This document shows, in pieces, positions 33,433-44,300 of a stretch of DNA of 64,000 bases; the first letter of the stretch is position 1; the number at the start of each line of letters is the position of its first letter. Below the pieces are notes generated by a model. The model was given only the letters and a program-made list of their open reading frames with translations. It was not told where the DNA came from and did not search any database. Source of the stretch: Platanthera guangdongensis (taxonomy: Eukaryota; Streptophyta; Magnoliopsida; Asparagales; Orchidaceae); the NCBI GenBank assembly GCA_039583875.1, contig CM077147.1, forward strand, positions 163,431,866 to 163,495,865. Direction: 5' to 3'. Both the position numbers and the translations under genes were made by a program.

Positions 33433-34350
33433 CATGTGTCGACACCTAGAAGAAAAGTGTCGACACTTAAGAAGGCTTGTGTCGACACCTAGAGAAGCAG
33501 TGTCGACACTTGGAGTAATTGTGTCGACACCAGGAATGCAGAGTCGACACCAGAAGAAAAGTGTCGACACTTAAGAAGGCTTGTGTCGACACCTAGAGAA
33601 GCAGTGTCGACACTTGGAGTAATTGTGTCGACACCAGGAATGCAGAGTCGACACCAGAAGGAAAGTGTCGACACATACAGGCAGTGTCGACACACAATGA
33701 AGAAATGTCTACATAATCAGTGTCGACACTTAGAAGTAGTGTCGACACCCAGAGGAACTTTGTCGACATCAAAAGTGTCGACACTAGGAGGCTGTGTCGA
33801 CACTCAGCAAAACTTCAACAAAGTTCAAGTACAAGTGTCGACACTAGGAGGCTGTGTCGACACTCAGCAAATTTCAACAAAGTCTAAGTACAAGTGTCGA
33901 CACAAAGGAGATGTGTCCACACTCAGCAAAGTCTCAACACATGAAGAATTTGTCGACACAAAGGAGATGTGTCGACACTCAGCAAAAGTCTCAAACACAT
34001 GAAGAATGTGTCGACACAAAGGAGATGTGTCGACACTCAGAAAAAGTCTCAACACAGAAGGCATGTGTCGACACAAAGAAGACGTGTCGACACTTAGCAA
34101 GTTTCAACACAAGAAGATGTGTCGACACAAAGGAGTTGTGTCGACACTTAGCAGAAATCAACTAAGAAGGACTTGTATCGACACACAGGATCAGTGTCGA
34201 CACATTCTGAAGAAGCAGTGTCGCGAAGCAGTTTCTACAACACAAGGAGTTATGTCGACACCATGAAGGCTAGTGTCGACACTTAGTCTACTTGTGTCGA
34301 CACTTAGACTATTTGTGTCGACACATAAAGACTATCTATCTCGACACTTT
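33433..34350. repeat. GTGTCGACAC array in C3 5' LTR
   Basis: Some forty copies of the 10-bp palindrome GTGTCGACAC (with minor variants), at irregular spacing of about 15-35 bp and joined by short variable linkers. There is a larger tandem duplication near 33480-33660. Translated by chance it gives long VDT/CRH-rich frames on both strands; these are not genes. Confidence 0.95.
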
Positions 34351-34491
34351 CAGACAGTGACAGAGTTTTCAAGAAGTGACTGGATGACTTGACAGCTGCC
34401 ATTTCAACCGGTCAACTGCTACTGTCAGAGCTGTCAGAAGATCGTTAGAAACCGGATCAGGCGGTCACCATAAAGAAAGCTTATATAAAGG

Positions 34492-34499
34492 CTTATTCA
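34492..34499 (+). promoter_or_regulatory. TATA box of C3 LTR promoter
   Basis: TATATAAA, about 140 bp after the GTGTCGACAC array. The copy in the 3' LTR is at 45493-45500. Confidence 0.8.
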
Positions 34500-34907
34500 T
34501 TCAACAGAAGAGAATAATCATCATTATAAAAAGCAATCATTGAAGTGAGAAACAACAACAAGAAGAAGATCTTCAAGTGAAGATCTAAGAAGTTGGAGAG
34601 AGAAAGCTCCTTCTAAGAAGACAGCTATTGAACCAGGCTGATAAGAAAGTTTCAGATTGATATCTGATTCTCAAGTCAGCAGTTGATTGAAGATCATCTG
34701 CCTAGAGATACAACCTTATTGTGTTCTAATTCAAGAAGCTTTGAAGAAAGCCAAGGGAGGTTGATCTCTGTAAAGTTCTTCCAAGAACTCATCAAGAAGC
34801 CAGTCAACTCATCTTTCTCAATCAGAGTTGTGGTTATTATTCTTTGTACTCTTTATTTTCTGTAGGATCCTAAGAGATCTGAGTTGTAAGCCTATATTTA
34901 TAAAGGC

Positions 34908-35110
34908 TGAGTGGTAGGGCTTGTGTGCCTGAGTGTAGGAGATACATTTCTCTGAGTGTAGGCCTTGTTAAAGGCTGAGTGTAGGCCTTGTTGAAGGCTG
35001 AGTGTAGGTCTTGGTGAAGACTGAGTGGTAGGGCCTTTGTGCCTGAGTTGTAGGAGTGGGATCACTCTGAGTTGTAGGAACCTGTTTGGGTTCTGAGCTG
35101 TAAGATCTGT
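34908..35110 (+). repeat. GAGTGTAGGC tandem repeats in C3 LTR
   Basis: Units of about 25 bp (GGCTGAGTGTAGGCCTTGTT type), then degenerate GAGTTGTAGGA units, in the transcribed part of the LTR. Second copy near 45919-46121. Confidence 0.8.
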
Positions 35111-35388
35111 GGATCTGAGAAGTAGTGGAGAAGTTAGGCCGAATCTAGTACACTACTAGATAGGCGAAGGGGGAAAGTTGATGTACCCAGACCTTGGGGA
35201 ACCACTATAAAAGCTGTGTGTACTGTGTGTGATTTATTCTGTGACTGCTGTGTTTTATGTGCTGAATTTCTGTAGAGAATTGCATAAACAGGTCTATTAA
35301 TACAGTGATTCTGCTCTAAAAGTTAAAAAGATTAAGTGCACCTATTCACCCCCACCCCTCTAGGTGTTTAGGCACTAGTTCTTTCAAG

Positions 35389-35401
35389 TAGTATCAGAGG
35401 G
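35389..35401 (+). other. Primer binding site of C3
   Basis: TAGTATCAGAGGG just after the LTR; it matches the iMet complement except at the second base. Confidence 0.75.
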
Positions 35402-35476
35402 AGGTTGCTCAAAAAGGACATAACAGTCTGAGTAAAGATCCTGTAGGCAGAATAAGTATAATCAAGAATAAAGAAA

Positions 35477-37517
35477 ATGGGTTCAACTGAGAATCACAAA
35501 GAGCTAGGATCCATGAAATTGCCAATCTGCAGAAAGGAGATATTTGCCATTTGGAAAGAAAGGGTTAGACTTTTTATGGAAGCCTCTGACCCAAGAATAT
35601 ACATTACTGTTAAAGAAGGGCCATATGTTCCAATGAAAGTATCAGTTTTAGATGCAAATCAGAGAACTCCCAAAGACTATTCAGAGATGACTAAAGATGA
35701 GATTATTCTGGCCACTATGGACAAGAGGGCCTAGAATATTATTGTAAGTGCAATTGATGATGTCACATTTCAGAACCTAATACATTGTAAAAACATCAAA
35801 AGAAATGTGGGACACACTGATAGTTTACATGGAGGGCTCTGAAGAAGTTAGACAGGACAGGAAGTCTTTATTAAACCAAGAGTATGAAAGTTTCAGACAA
35901 GACAGGTCTGATAGCATAACTGAATGCTACAAGAAATTCTATAGGATAGTCAATGAATTGATGTCCTATGGAAGAGAATTCAGCAATTATGAATTAAATG
36001 ATAAGTTCTTGAGATCCCTGACAAAGGACTGGGATACTAAGATTTGTGCCATAAGGGAAATGACCAAATTAGCAGACATTCCTCCTCCAACATTGTTTGG
36101 AAAACTGTTATCCTATGAGATGCAGTTAATGGTAAGGAAGGAGAAAGAAAAGTCTACAAGAGTGAAGTACAAAGAAAGAGCTGTGGCCTTCAAGACTGAA
36201 GCCACTAAGAAATATAGAAGCAAGTCTCCATCACCACCACAAATAGTTGTTGAGACAGTATCAGATACTTCAGATAGCAAGAAGTCAGAAAGCAGTGAAA
36301 GTGATGAAGACTTTGCTGCATTTACTAGGCACTTTCATAAGTTTCTAAAGAAGAAGCAGTGGAGGTCCAAGCCATCCACATCACAGACAAAAGATGACTA
36401 TTATCAGAACAGGAAGTCTTCAAGGAATAACAGGAGAAAGTCCAAGTCTAGTAAAACTACATCCTCAAAGATAGTATGTTATTGTTGCAATAGACAAGGA
36501 CATGTAATAGCTGATTATCCAGAAAAGAGGAAAGAGTCCACTGACAAGAAGAAGACACAGTTCAAGGGCAAAAAGGAAAGGTCCTTTGTTGCCAAGAAGG
36601 ATAAAAGTCTGACTGATATGTCATCTTTAGAAATAGATTCAGAAGCTGAAGCCTGTATTGGCTTGTTTGCTGAAGAAGAAGAAAATGAGTTCATATAGTT
36701 AATGAACTCAATATATGAGCAGGAGGATATTCAGTGCAAGGGACTGATGGCCTTATCAGAAGGAGACAAAATCCAGGATCAGCCTGGACCTTGTCAGGTA
36801 CAAAATTATTCTTCAAGTTCAATTTCTAGTACTGATTCAGATTCAGATACATCAGCATCAAGTGATGAGAGTGGATCTGAATCTGAAGGAGATATTTATC
36901 AGTTAATTGATGAATATAGAGTATTGTTGCAAGCTTTGAAGAAAAGCAAACTCTTGGCCAAAACTCAGGCTAAGGAGATTGCTAGTCTCAAAGTGGCTGC
37001 AACAGATTTTGACAAGTTATTAGATCAGAAACTAAATGAAATAGCCAGACTGAAGAACATTACTGTTTTTCAGATGGGGACTATTACATTCAAGAATGAT
37101 CAAATCAGAAATCTGGAGATTACTCTTCAGAAGGAGAGAGATATTGTTGCAAGTTTTTCTAAACCAAAATCTGTTTTACCTTTGATAGATGAGTTTGTAC
37201 CTCATGAGGCTAAAACTGGATTGGGGTTTACAAAACCTGCCTGGACAGTAAAGTCCAAGTCTAAGGGCAAAGCCCCAGTACTCAACAAGCAGCCTGCTGT
37301 AGATAAAACAGCCAGGGTTGTACCTAAACAAAGGTACAACAGATTTGAGTGCTGGTGTTGTGGCAAGGTAGGCCAATTTGCCATAGATTGTTGGCATAAT
37401 TCAAGTGCCAAGGTGAGTAGCAAACTGCCTGCTAGAAAAGCTACAGGTAGTTTTGTTAAGAGTCAGACTAACTTGCACCAAGGACCCAAGAATTATTTGG
37501 GTTCTAAGGTTAAGTAA
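35477..37517 (+). pseudogene. gag: gag of C3 (large SIRE-type)
   Basis: ATG at 35477 opens a Copia gag. A TAG stop (35732-35734) and a one-base insertion in an A-run near 35790 break the N-terminal part; 298 codons follow from 35805. A TAG at 36696-36698 then separates a 271-codon second half in the same frame. That half has a Ser/Asp-rich segment, a coiled-coil-like stretch (about 37,000) and a basic tail. Two zinc knuckles are present and both are damaged: the first ends in Tyr instead of Cys (36477-36520), and the second has Gln instead of His (37351-37395). It ends at TAA 37515-37517, and protease continues in the same frame. Confidence 0.85.
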
Positions 37518-38690
37518 TCTGTTTTGCATGTAAGTCCAAGTGGCCATGCTCCAATATGGTACCTGGACAGTGGATGTTCCAGACACATGACTGGAACTAG
37601 GGTATTGCTGAAGGACTATACACCAATCAAGGATGGTCCTAAAGTCACTTTTGGTGGTTCTGAAAAAGGAATCATCAAAGGCTTTGGTAACATTTCTAGC
37701 AACCTTATTACAATTACTCAAGTGGCTTATGTAAAGGGTTTGAAACATAACCTCATTAGCATAAGTCAGCTGAGTGATTTAGGATATGACATCTCATTTG
37801 TCAAGGATGATTGTCATATCAGTAGGTCAAGTGATCAAAAGATCATTCTGACAGGATATAGGAAGAGAAATGTCTATTGTCTAGACATTATGTGTGAGAA
37901 CATAGTTTCTCCTATTTGTCTTGTAGCTGATGAGAAAGTCTCACATTGTGTTAAATGGCACAAGAGGCTGGCTCATCTTAACTACAAGACAAGTGGCCAA
38001 CTCTTTAGCAAAGAGTTAGTGAGGAATGGTCCTCAGGTTAAGTGTGTAAAGGATGGGATATGCTCAGCTTGTCAAAAGGGCAAGCAGACCAGATCCACCT
38101 TTAATAGAATTGAGAACAAAGATGTTGTGAGGTGCCTATACCTCTTGCATATGGATCTTTTTGGTCCTATGCTAGTTCACAGCCTAGGTAGGAAGGTCTA
38201 TACATTTGTGGTAGTTGATGACTACTCAAGGTATTCCTGGGTGTTCTTCTTAAGGCATAAGTCTGAAACTCCAAGTATCTTGTACAGTTTTGTTAAACAA
38301 ATTCAGAATGAATTAGACAGCACAGTGGTCAAAATCATAAGTGACCATGGTACTGAATTTAAGTCTGAAAGTATGACAAAACTGTGTGAAGAGTTTGGTA
38401 TATTTCAGGAATTTTCCTCACCAAGAACACCTCAGCAAAATGGTATTGCTGAAAGGAAAAATAGAACTTTGATAGAGGCTGGTAGAACCCTGTTGAGTGA
38501 CACATCTCTCCCAGAATATTTCTGGGCTGAGGCAGTTAATACTGCATGTCATGTGATCAATAGGGCTACTATCACCAAGAGGCACAATAAGACCCCCTAT
38601 GAGATTGTGAAAGGCAGAAAACCAAATCTATCCTATTTCAGGATCTTGGGTGTAAATGCTATATACTTAACAATGGTAAGTCTTATTTAA
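37518..38690 (+). pseudogene. pol: pol of C3: protease and integrase
   Basis: In frame with gag after the TAA. Protease motif WYLDSGCSRHM (from 37557); integrase HHCC finger (HKRLAHLN ... CSACQKGK); catalytic positions in LHMDLFGP, ISDHGTEF and QNGIAERKNR all kept; and the KTPYEIVKGRKP motif. A lost T near 38652 shifts the frame; the C-terminal integrase end continues at 38700 in another frame. Confidence 0.88.
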
Positions 38691-38699
38691 CCAAGTTTG

Positions 38700-40690
38700 C
38701 TGCCAAAACCCAAGAGGTGATCTTTGTTGGGTACATCAACAACAGTAAGGCTTATAGGGTCTACAACTTGATTACTCAAGTTGTAAAAGAGTCAGTTCAT
38801 GTAGTCTTTGATGAAGCTAGAATCATTAACAATGAGTTGCCTAGAAGTGTTTGCAGCTCTTCAGGTGTGACTGAGAAGATGGACAAGCTTACTATTGAAG
38901 AAGGTTCTACTGCAAGTCAGCAAGTGGATGATAGTGGCTGCTGTCCAGGGGGAGTATAAGTTACTCCTGTTGCTGAAGAAGACCAAGAGGAGCTGCTGAA
39001 TGAAGAAGCTGAAGATATACAACCAGAAGACAGGCTGCCTCCAGCAAATAGGCATTTAAAAGATCATCCAGCCAATCAAATTATTGGAGATCTCAGACAA
39101 GGGGTACAAACAAGGAGCAAGAATCTAAGTTCAGTTCTCTACTCCAGCTTTATATCCCAAGTAGAGCCAAAAAAATTTGAAGAAGCAATCCAAGATCCTC
39201 CTTGGATTGAGGCTATGCAAGAGGAGCTGAACCAGTTCAAAGGATGCAAGGTCTGGGAGCTAGTTCCTAAAACAAAGGGTCACAACATAATTGGAACTAA
39301 GTGGATCTTTACGAACAAGCTGGATGAGAATGGAATTATTATAAAGAATAAAGCTAGACTAGTTGCAAAAGTATATAGGCAGGAAGAAGGTATTGATTTT
39401 GATCAAACCTTTGCTCCAGTAGCCAGACTGGAAGCAATAAGGATGTTCCTTGCCTATGCAACATTCCAAGGATTCAAGGTATACCAAATGGTAGTTAAGT
39501 CAGCTTTTCTGAATGGAAATCTGAAGGAAGAAGTCTATGTAGAGCAGCCATCAGGTTTTGTAGATTCTACTAAACCTAATTATGTTTATAGACTTAGGAA
39601 GGCTTTGTATGGGTTAAAACAAGCCCCTGGGGCTTGGTATGAAACCCTGTCTAGTTTCCTCATTGAGAATAAATTCACAAGGGGGAAAATAGACAAGACT
39701 CTATTCCTTAGGGAATCCAGAGACAAGATTATCTTAGTCCAAATATATATAGATGACATCATATTTGGGTCTACAGAAAGTTGTCTTTGCAAAAATTTTG
39801 CAAAACTTATGCAAGGACAATTTGAAATGAGCAGTATGGGTGAACTTAAGTTCTTCTTGGGTCTCCAAGTTAGACAAACTGAGGATTGTTTATCCATATG
39901 CTAGTCTAAGTTCACCCTAGAATTGATAAGGAAGTATGGTATGGAATCATCCACTACCATGAAAACTCCTATGGGGTCAACAATGTCTTTATGCAAAGAT
40001 GATGCAGGGAAACCTGTAGATGAAACTTTGTATAGAGGGATAGTTGGCTCCCTACTGTATTTGACTGCTAGTAGACCAGATATCATTTATGCTACATGTG
40101 TCTGTGCTAGGTACCAAGCTTGCCCTAAAGAATCTCATTTGATAGCAGCCAAAAAATTTTTGAGATATCTTAAGTGCACTCCTTATCTAGGCCTTTGGTA
40201 CCCTAGGAATGGAGACTTTGAACTGACAGGTTATTCAGATGCAGATTTTGCAGGCTGCAAAGAAGATAGGAAAAGTACAATAGGTACATGTCAATTTCTA
40301 GGAGGAAGGCTGGTGTCTTGGAGTAGCAAGAAGCAGGCCAGTGTGGCTATCTCCACAGCTGAGTCAGAGTATGTTGTTGCAGGAAGCTGCTGTGCACAAC
40401 TACTATGGATACAACAAAAGCTAGAAGATTATGGTATTCAAGTAAGTAGAACACCTTTATTTTGTGATTCTACTATTGTTATTTCTATTGCAAATAATCC
40501 TGTTTCCCATAGTAGGACTAAGCACATAGAAATAAAGTACCATTTTCTAAGAGAACATGTGGAAAAAGAAGATATTTCCCTAGTGTATATAAATACAGAT
40601 AATCAGCTAGCGGATATGTATACTAAGCCCTTAGATGAAACCAAATTCAATAAATTTAAAATTGAATTAGGGATGATAAACTTAGAATAG
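38700..40690 (+). pseudogene. pol: pol of C3: integrase end, reverse transcriptase, RNase H
   Basis: This is all one frame with two stops: TAA 38957-38959 before RT, and TAG 39902-39904 in the connection region, where related proteins have Gln. In the RT motif [12 protein letters not shown] the invariant catalytic Asp codon is replaced by GTA (Val) at 39491-39493, so this RT would be inactive; YIDD at about 39750 is kept. RNase H runs from about 40200 (GYSDADFAG) through SKKQASVAISTAESEY and TKHIEIKYHFLREH to TAG at 40688-40690. The Copia order and the following extra ORF are typical of SIRE. Confidence 0.9.
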
Positions 40691-40712
40691 TTTACAAAAA
40701 TTGGCTAAGTAA

Positions 40713-41045
40713 AATGGTGTCGACACACAGAGTTGTCTGTGTCGACACATAGAGTGGTGTCAACACTTCAGAGAAATGGTGTTGACACATCTAGGAAGTC
40801 TGTGTCGACACTTCAGAGAATTAGTGTCGACACATGCAGTGTAGGTGTCGACACATCCAGGGTGGTGTCGACACTTAGGATTTACACAGAATTAGTCTAG
40901 TAGAGTCTCGACTAAGTGTCGAGCTGAGTGGTGTCGACACATATATAAGTGTCAACACATATATTCTGTCGACTATACTTGTGTCGACATATAGTGGTCG
41001 AGACATTATAAGTAAGTGTCGACACTTTTCAACAGTGTCGACACA
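40713..41045. repeat. GTGTCGACAC array between pol and the downstream ORF of C3
   Basis: About 15 GTGTCGACAC palindromes and variants, starting 23 bp after the pol stop. It is the same motif as in the C3 LTR but with other linkers, so it is not simply a copied LTR piece. A TATA box follows 46 bp after its end. Confidence 0.92.
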
Positions 41046-41090
41046 ATTTAAGTATTTTTACGCGCCTTTTCACCTTCGATTCTAGAAAGG

Positions 41091-41098
41091 TATAAATA
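41091..41098 (+). promoter_or_regulatory. TATA box upstream of the downstream ORF of C3 (candidate internal promoter)
   Basis: TATAAATA in the context AAGGTATAAATAGG, directly after the post-pol array and 101 bp before the ATG at 41199. The order array, TATA, leader, ATG mirrors the LTR. Confidence 0.6.
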
Positions 41099-41198
41099 GG
41101 TTTTCCCTAGTGTTTGTCGACACGCTCACCTTTGTCTCAAGACCAAACTTGTGTGTCGACATCTCTCTTCTCCAAATTCAAAATTTCTTCAAACCCTA

Positions 41199-44027
41199 AT
41201 GGTGCCGAAGCTAGAGGAGAATGTTAATGAAGGATATGAGCTCGTACGACATGCCTTTGATGACGCGGAACCCGAAATCAAAGGTGTGGTAACCCTAATA
41301 GCCGAGACTGGATTGAAATATCTTGTATCAGAACCAATCAAGATCTGGAAGAAGGAGGTCCTGGAAGTTTTGAGTGCAGCATCACTTGATGATACTGGAC
41401 TCAAGATTAAGTCCAGAGTTCATGGAACCAAAGTCAAGGTCACACAGAAAAGTCTGAGGAAGGTACTTCAACTACCAAGAACAAAGGAGGAAGACGATGT
41501 ATCTGCTTCTAAGACTAGAGAGGAATTGAGATGGTGTGGACTGGATTCAAACATGAAGATTGGATCTATTTTCAACAGAAAAAGGATGAACATCCAAGGA
41601 AAATTCTTGTCTGAAATAGTTGGCAAGGTCATCCTGAGCAAGTCTGGAGGACATGACAGAATTTCAGCTTATATGTTCAGTTTGATGACAAGGATTATCT
41701 TCAAACTTAATACTGATTGGTCTACAGTTATGTTTGATAAATAAAAGAAAGTATGAAGAAGCCCAATCTTGGTAGAATACTGAGTCTATACCTAGCTGGT
41801 AGTATACCTGAGGTAATGAACCAAGCTACAGGTTCAAAGATTAACCACATGAGGAAAATGGATATGAGAATTTTCTCTAGGTGGGATAGAGTGTTAACAA
41901 AGGAACTGCCATCTCCAGTCAAGGACACACCCCTGAAGAAGAAGAAGAAAACAACCATTGTGGCTCAAGAATCCTCCAGCAGCTGAAGAGCAAGTGGTCT
42001 TCACTCCAGATGATGAAGAGACAGGACATGATGGACAGTCTCCAGCAAGACAAGAAGATGCATAGAGGCAGGGGGAGCTACCCTCAGCAAGCCCAATTCC
42101 CAAGGATCCACTCCAGGGGGAGCCTCTACTTGTGGAAGAGCCAACTCCACTATAGAGTGAACGAGCTACCCAAACCATACTAGAGGTAATAACTGACATT
42201 AATCAATTAGATTTCCCTATTGAGGATGAAGTTTTGACTGTTTCATTACCTAATGTTCATCAGCAAACACAGATACAACCTCAAGCACAAGATGTTGTCA
42301 TGGAGGACATATCTGTTGCTGATATAGTGGTTGATGAGATCAGAGATTCTCCTGCCCATTCTCCACAGGAATTTACCTTAGAGGAGTTATTCCCTGATCT
42401 TCTACAGACTGACCTTGAGAAAGAAATAGCTGCTGTTGAGGGGGAGAAGGCCCATATTGAGGGGGATCATCTGGAGAATGTAGAGGAAACTGCTACACAA
42501 GAGACAGATAAGCCAAAGGATGCTGAGGAACCACAAAGGACTGAGAAGGAGTTACCTCCTAGTCCTAAGGATAGAGTGGATATAGCTAGCACTTCTGCAT
42601 CAGAAGATGAAGAGGCTGCTAGAGCCAAGAAGAGGAAGTTCCAGGTCTTCAAAAGAAGGATCTAGAACTATAAGAAAGCCCTACAGACAGTTGCTCCATA
42701 GCCAGCCCCATCTACTGATTATAGTTCACTGATGGTGGCTTTGCAAATTAAGCTGGATGAGCAAAGAAAAGCTTTGGAAAAATATATGAATGAAGGGAAT
42801 AAGTCACTTCAGTTTGATCTGGCACAAGACATCAAGTCTATCAGATTTGAAGTCAATCAAAACAAAAAGGAAATGACTGACTGCTTCCATAAGGGAGGAA
42901 ATGCAGTAGTCTATCTAGCCACTCATCAAGAGAAGATTAAAACCCAAGTGGATGATATGACAATGAAGCAAGGCTATGTCCTGGAAAACCAAATAAGAAT
43001 GAATGAAAACTTGACTGAATCACATAATGTGATAGTCACTGAAATGAAGAATCTTGCTTCTGCCCATACTGCAGCCCTGACTACAGCCAAGGCAGAATTT
43101 GATCAGGCATTACAAGAAGGTCTCACTGCTGTTACTTCTGCCCTCCAGGATTCACATAAGCTAATCACTGAAAAGCTCCAAATGTTGAAACCTTTTTATA
43201 AGGATGGAGTAAACTATCTGAATGCCCAGATCAGGTTCCAGAAAGATGATCTTAGGGATCACATCGAGAGAGAAGTCATAAAGGGGGAGAGGGTACTAGT
43301 CAAGGCAGGCTCTGATCATACCAAATGGATTTCAAATTCCATCAGAGCCACCCTTGGATATCCACCCTTATGTGATGATGACAATGTGGCAGAGTCTGGA
43401 ATCAATCCTACATATTTTGGAGGAGAGCAGGCTGAAGTGGCTCAAGTGATATACCCTCCACCAGACTTTGACATGATACAACAAGAGATATAGACTATGT
43501 ATAGTCCTCCTGAGGGAAATCATAACATTATTCTTGAGAAAGTAATTCAGCCTGTGCCAGAGGCTATACTAAAAGAGCAAGAGGCCTTATTAAAGGAACA
43601 AGAGGCTCAATTGTCTAAGAAAAGATTCAGAGAGCAAGCTGAATTGAGACCTGATTTTGAACAATGGAGCCCCACTTCCAGGAATATCATCTTGACTGCA
43701 TGGAAGGCTGCTAAGGACAATATCCTGGATAGAGGCAAGTGGTATTCTGATCTGGAGTGGAGGAAACATGAGAATAGGCAAGAGGCCATAGTACAGTATA
43801 TAAGAAAGGCTAAATTGGGAAAGCTACCTCCTAATACACAGGAGCCTAGCAAGTATTTTCCCAAGCCTTATCACTATTTTGAAAGGCAAAATATCATGGC
43901 TGAAGAGTTGAAAAAGAAAGATCTTAAAGGGAAGAAGCCTGCTGCTGCTGATGACACTGAAGATCCAGTTAAAGCTAAGATTCAATCTGGAAAAGGGATT
44001 GTAATCAAGGAACCAGAACAGCCTTAG
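41199..44027 (+). pseudogene. Extra downstream ORF of C3 (SIRE-type, often called env-like), broken
   Basis: ATG at 41199 was chosen as the first Met after the TATA box; upstream in-frame codons only read through the array. Pieces: 41199-41744, 41753-41986 (shifted frame), 42234-42665, 42732-43493 and 43497-44027, separated by a frameshift region (41745-42233) and TAG stops. The N-terminal part is a globular-looking domain of unknown fold. The middle is acidic, and 42732-43493 has long amphipathic Leu/Lys/Glu/Gln-rich segments likely to form coiled coils. I see no convincing signal peptide or membrane segment, so the env-like label is only conventional. Function unknown. Confidence 0.75.
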
Positions 44028-44287
44028 GATAACATTTTCTTAAATCTACAAATTGTAATCATTTGTATTCAAATACTATGTACACTTTTGATTAATGTAA
44101 ATGTTGGACTTTGTAAGAACAATGTTATATGATCATCTATTACATTAATTGTTCTGAGCTAATTGTATATACATGTTCTGTTTATACATGTTTAAGTTTT
44201 TACCCTGTCATATATTACTGTTTTACATCATACTGTGAATTTGTTATGTATGGTGTATATCATTGACTAAGGGTTATGACTTCTCCA

Positions 44288-44300
44288 AATAGGGGGAGAT
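44288..44300 (+). other. Polypurine tract of C3
   Basis: AATAGGGGGAGAT directly before the 3' LTR. The 260 bp before it are a T-rich 3' untranslated stretch without a gene. Confidence 0.85.

Larger units (their letters stand above)
33290..35386 (+). repeat. 5' LTR of C3 (2,097 bp)
   Basis: TGTTGGGTACATT...GTTCTTTCA. Contents in order: GTGTCGACAC array (33433-34350), TATA box (34492), a purine-rich leader, GAGTGTAGGC repeats (34908-35110) and the end at the PBS. The near-identical copy is at 44301-46396. Confidence 0.96.

Noticed and set aside
33583..34266. Long VDT/CRH/MSTP-rich open frames over the GTGTCGACAC arrays, here and at 44594-45277, on both strands
   Set aside because: They are open only because the palindrome has no stop in some frames. 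They occur on both strands, shift with linker length and match no protein family.
33433..34350. CRISPR-like look of the regular GTGTCGACAC repeats
   Set aside because: Spacing is irregular, repeats are only 10 bp, the sequence lies in plant retrotransposon LTRs and there are no cas genes.
41199..44027. Calling the C3 downstream ORF a true envelope gene
   Set aside because: No clear signal peptide, membrane anchor or cleavage site is seen; coiled coils alone do not support a fusion protein.
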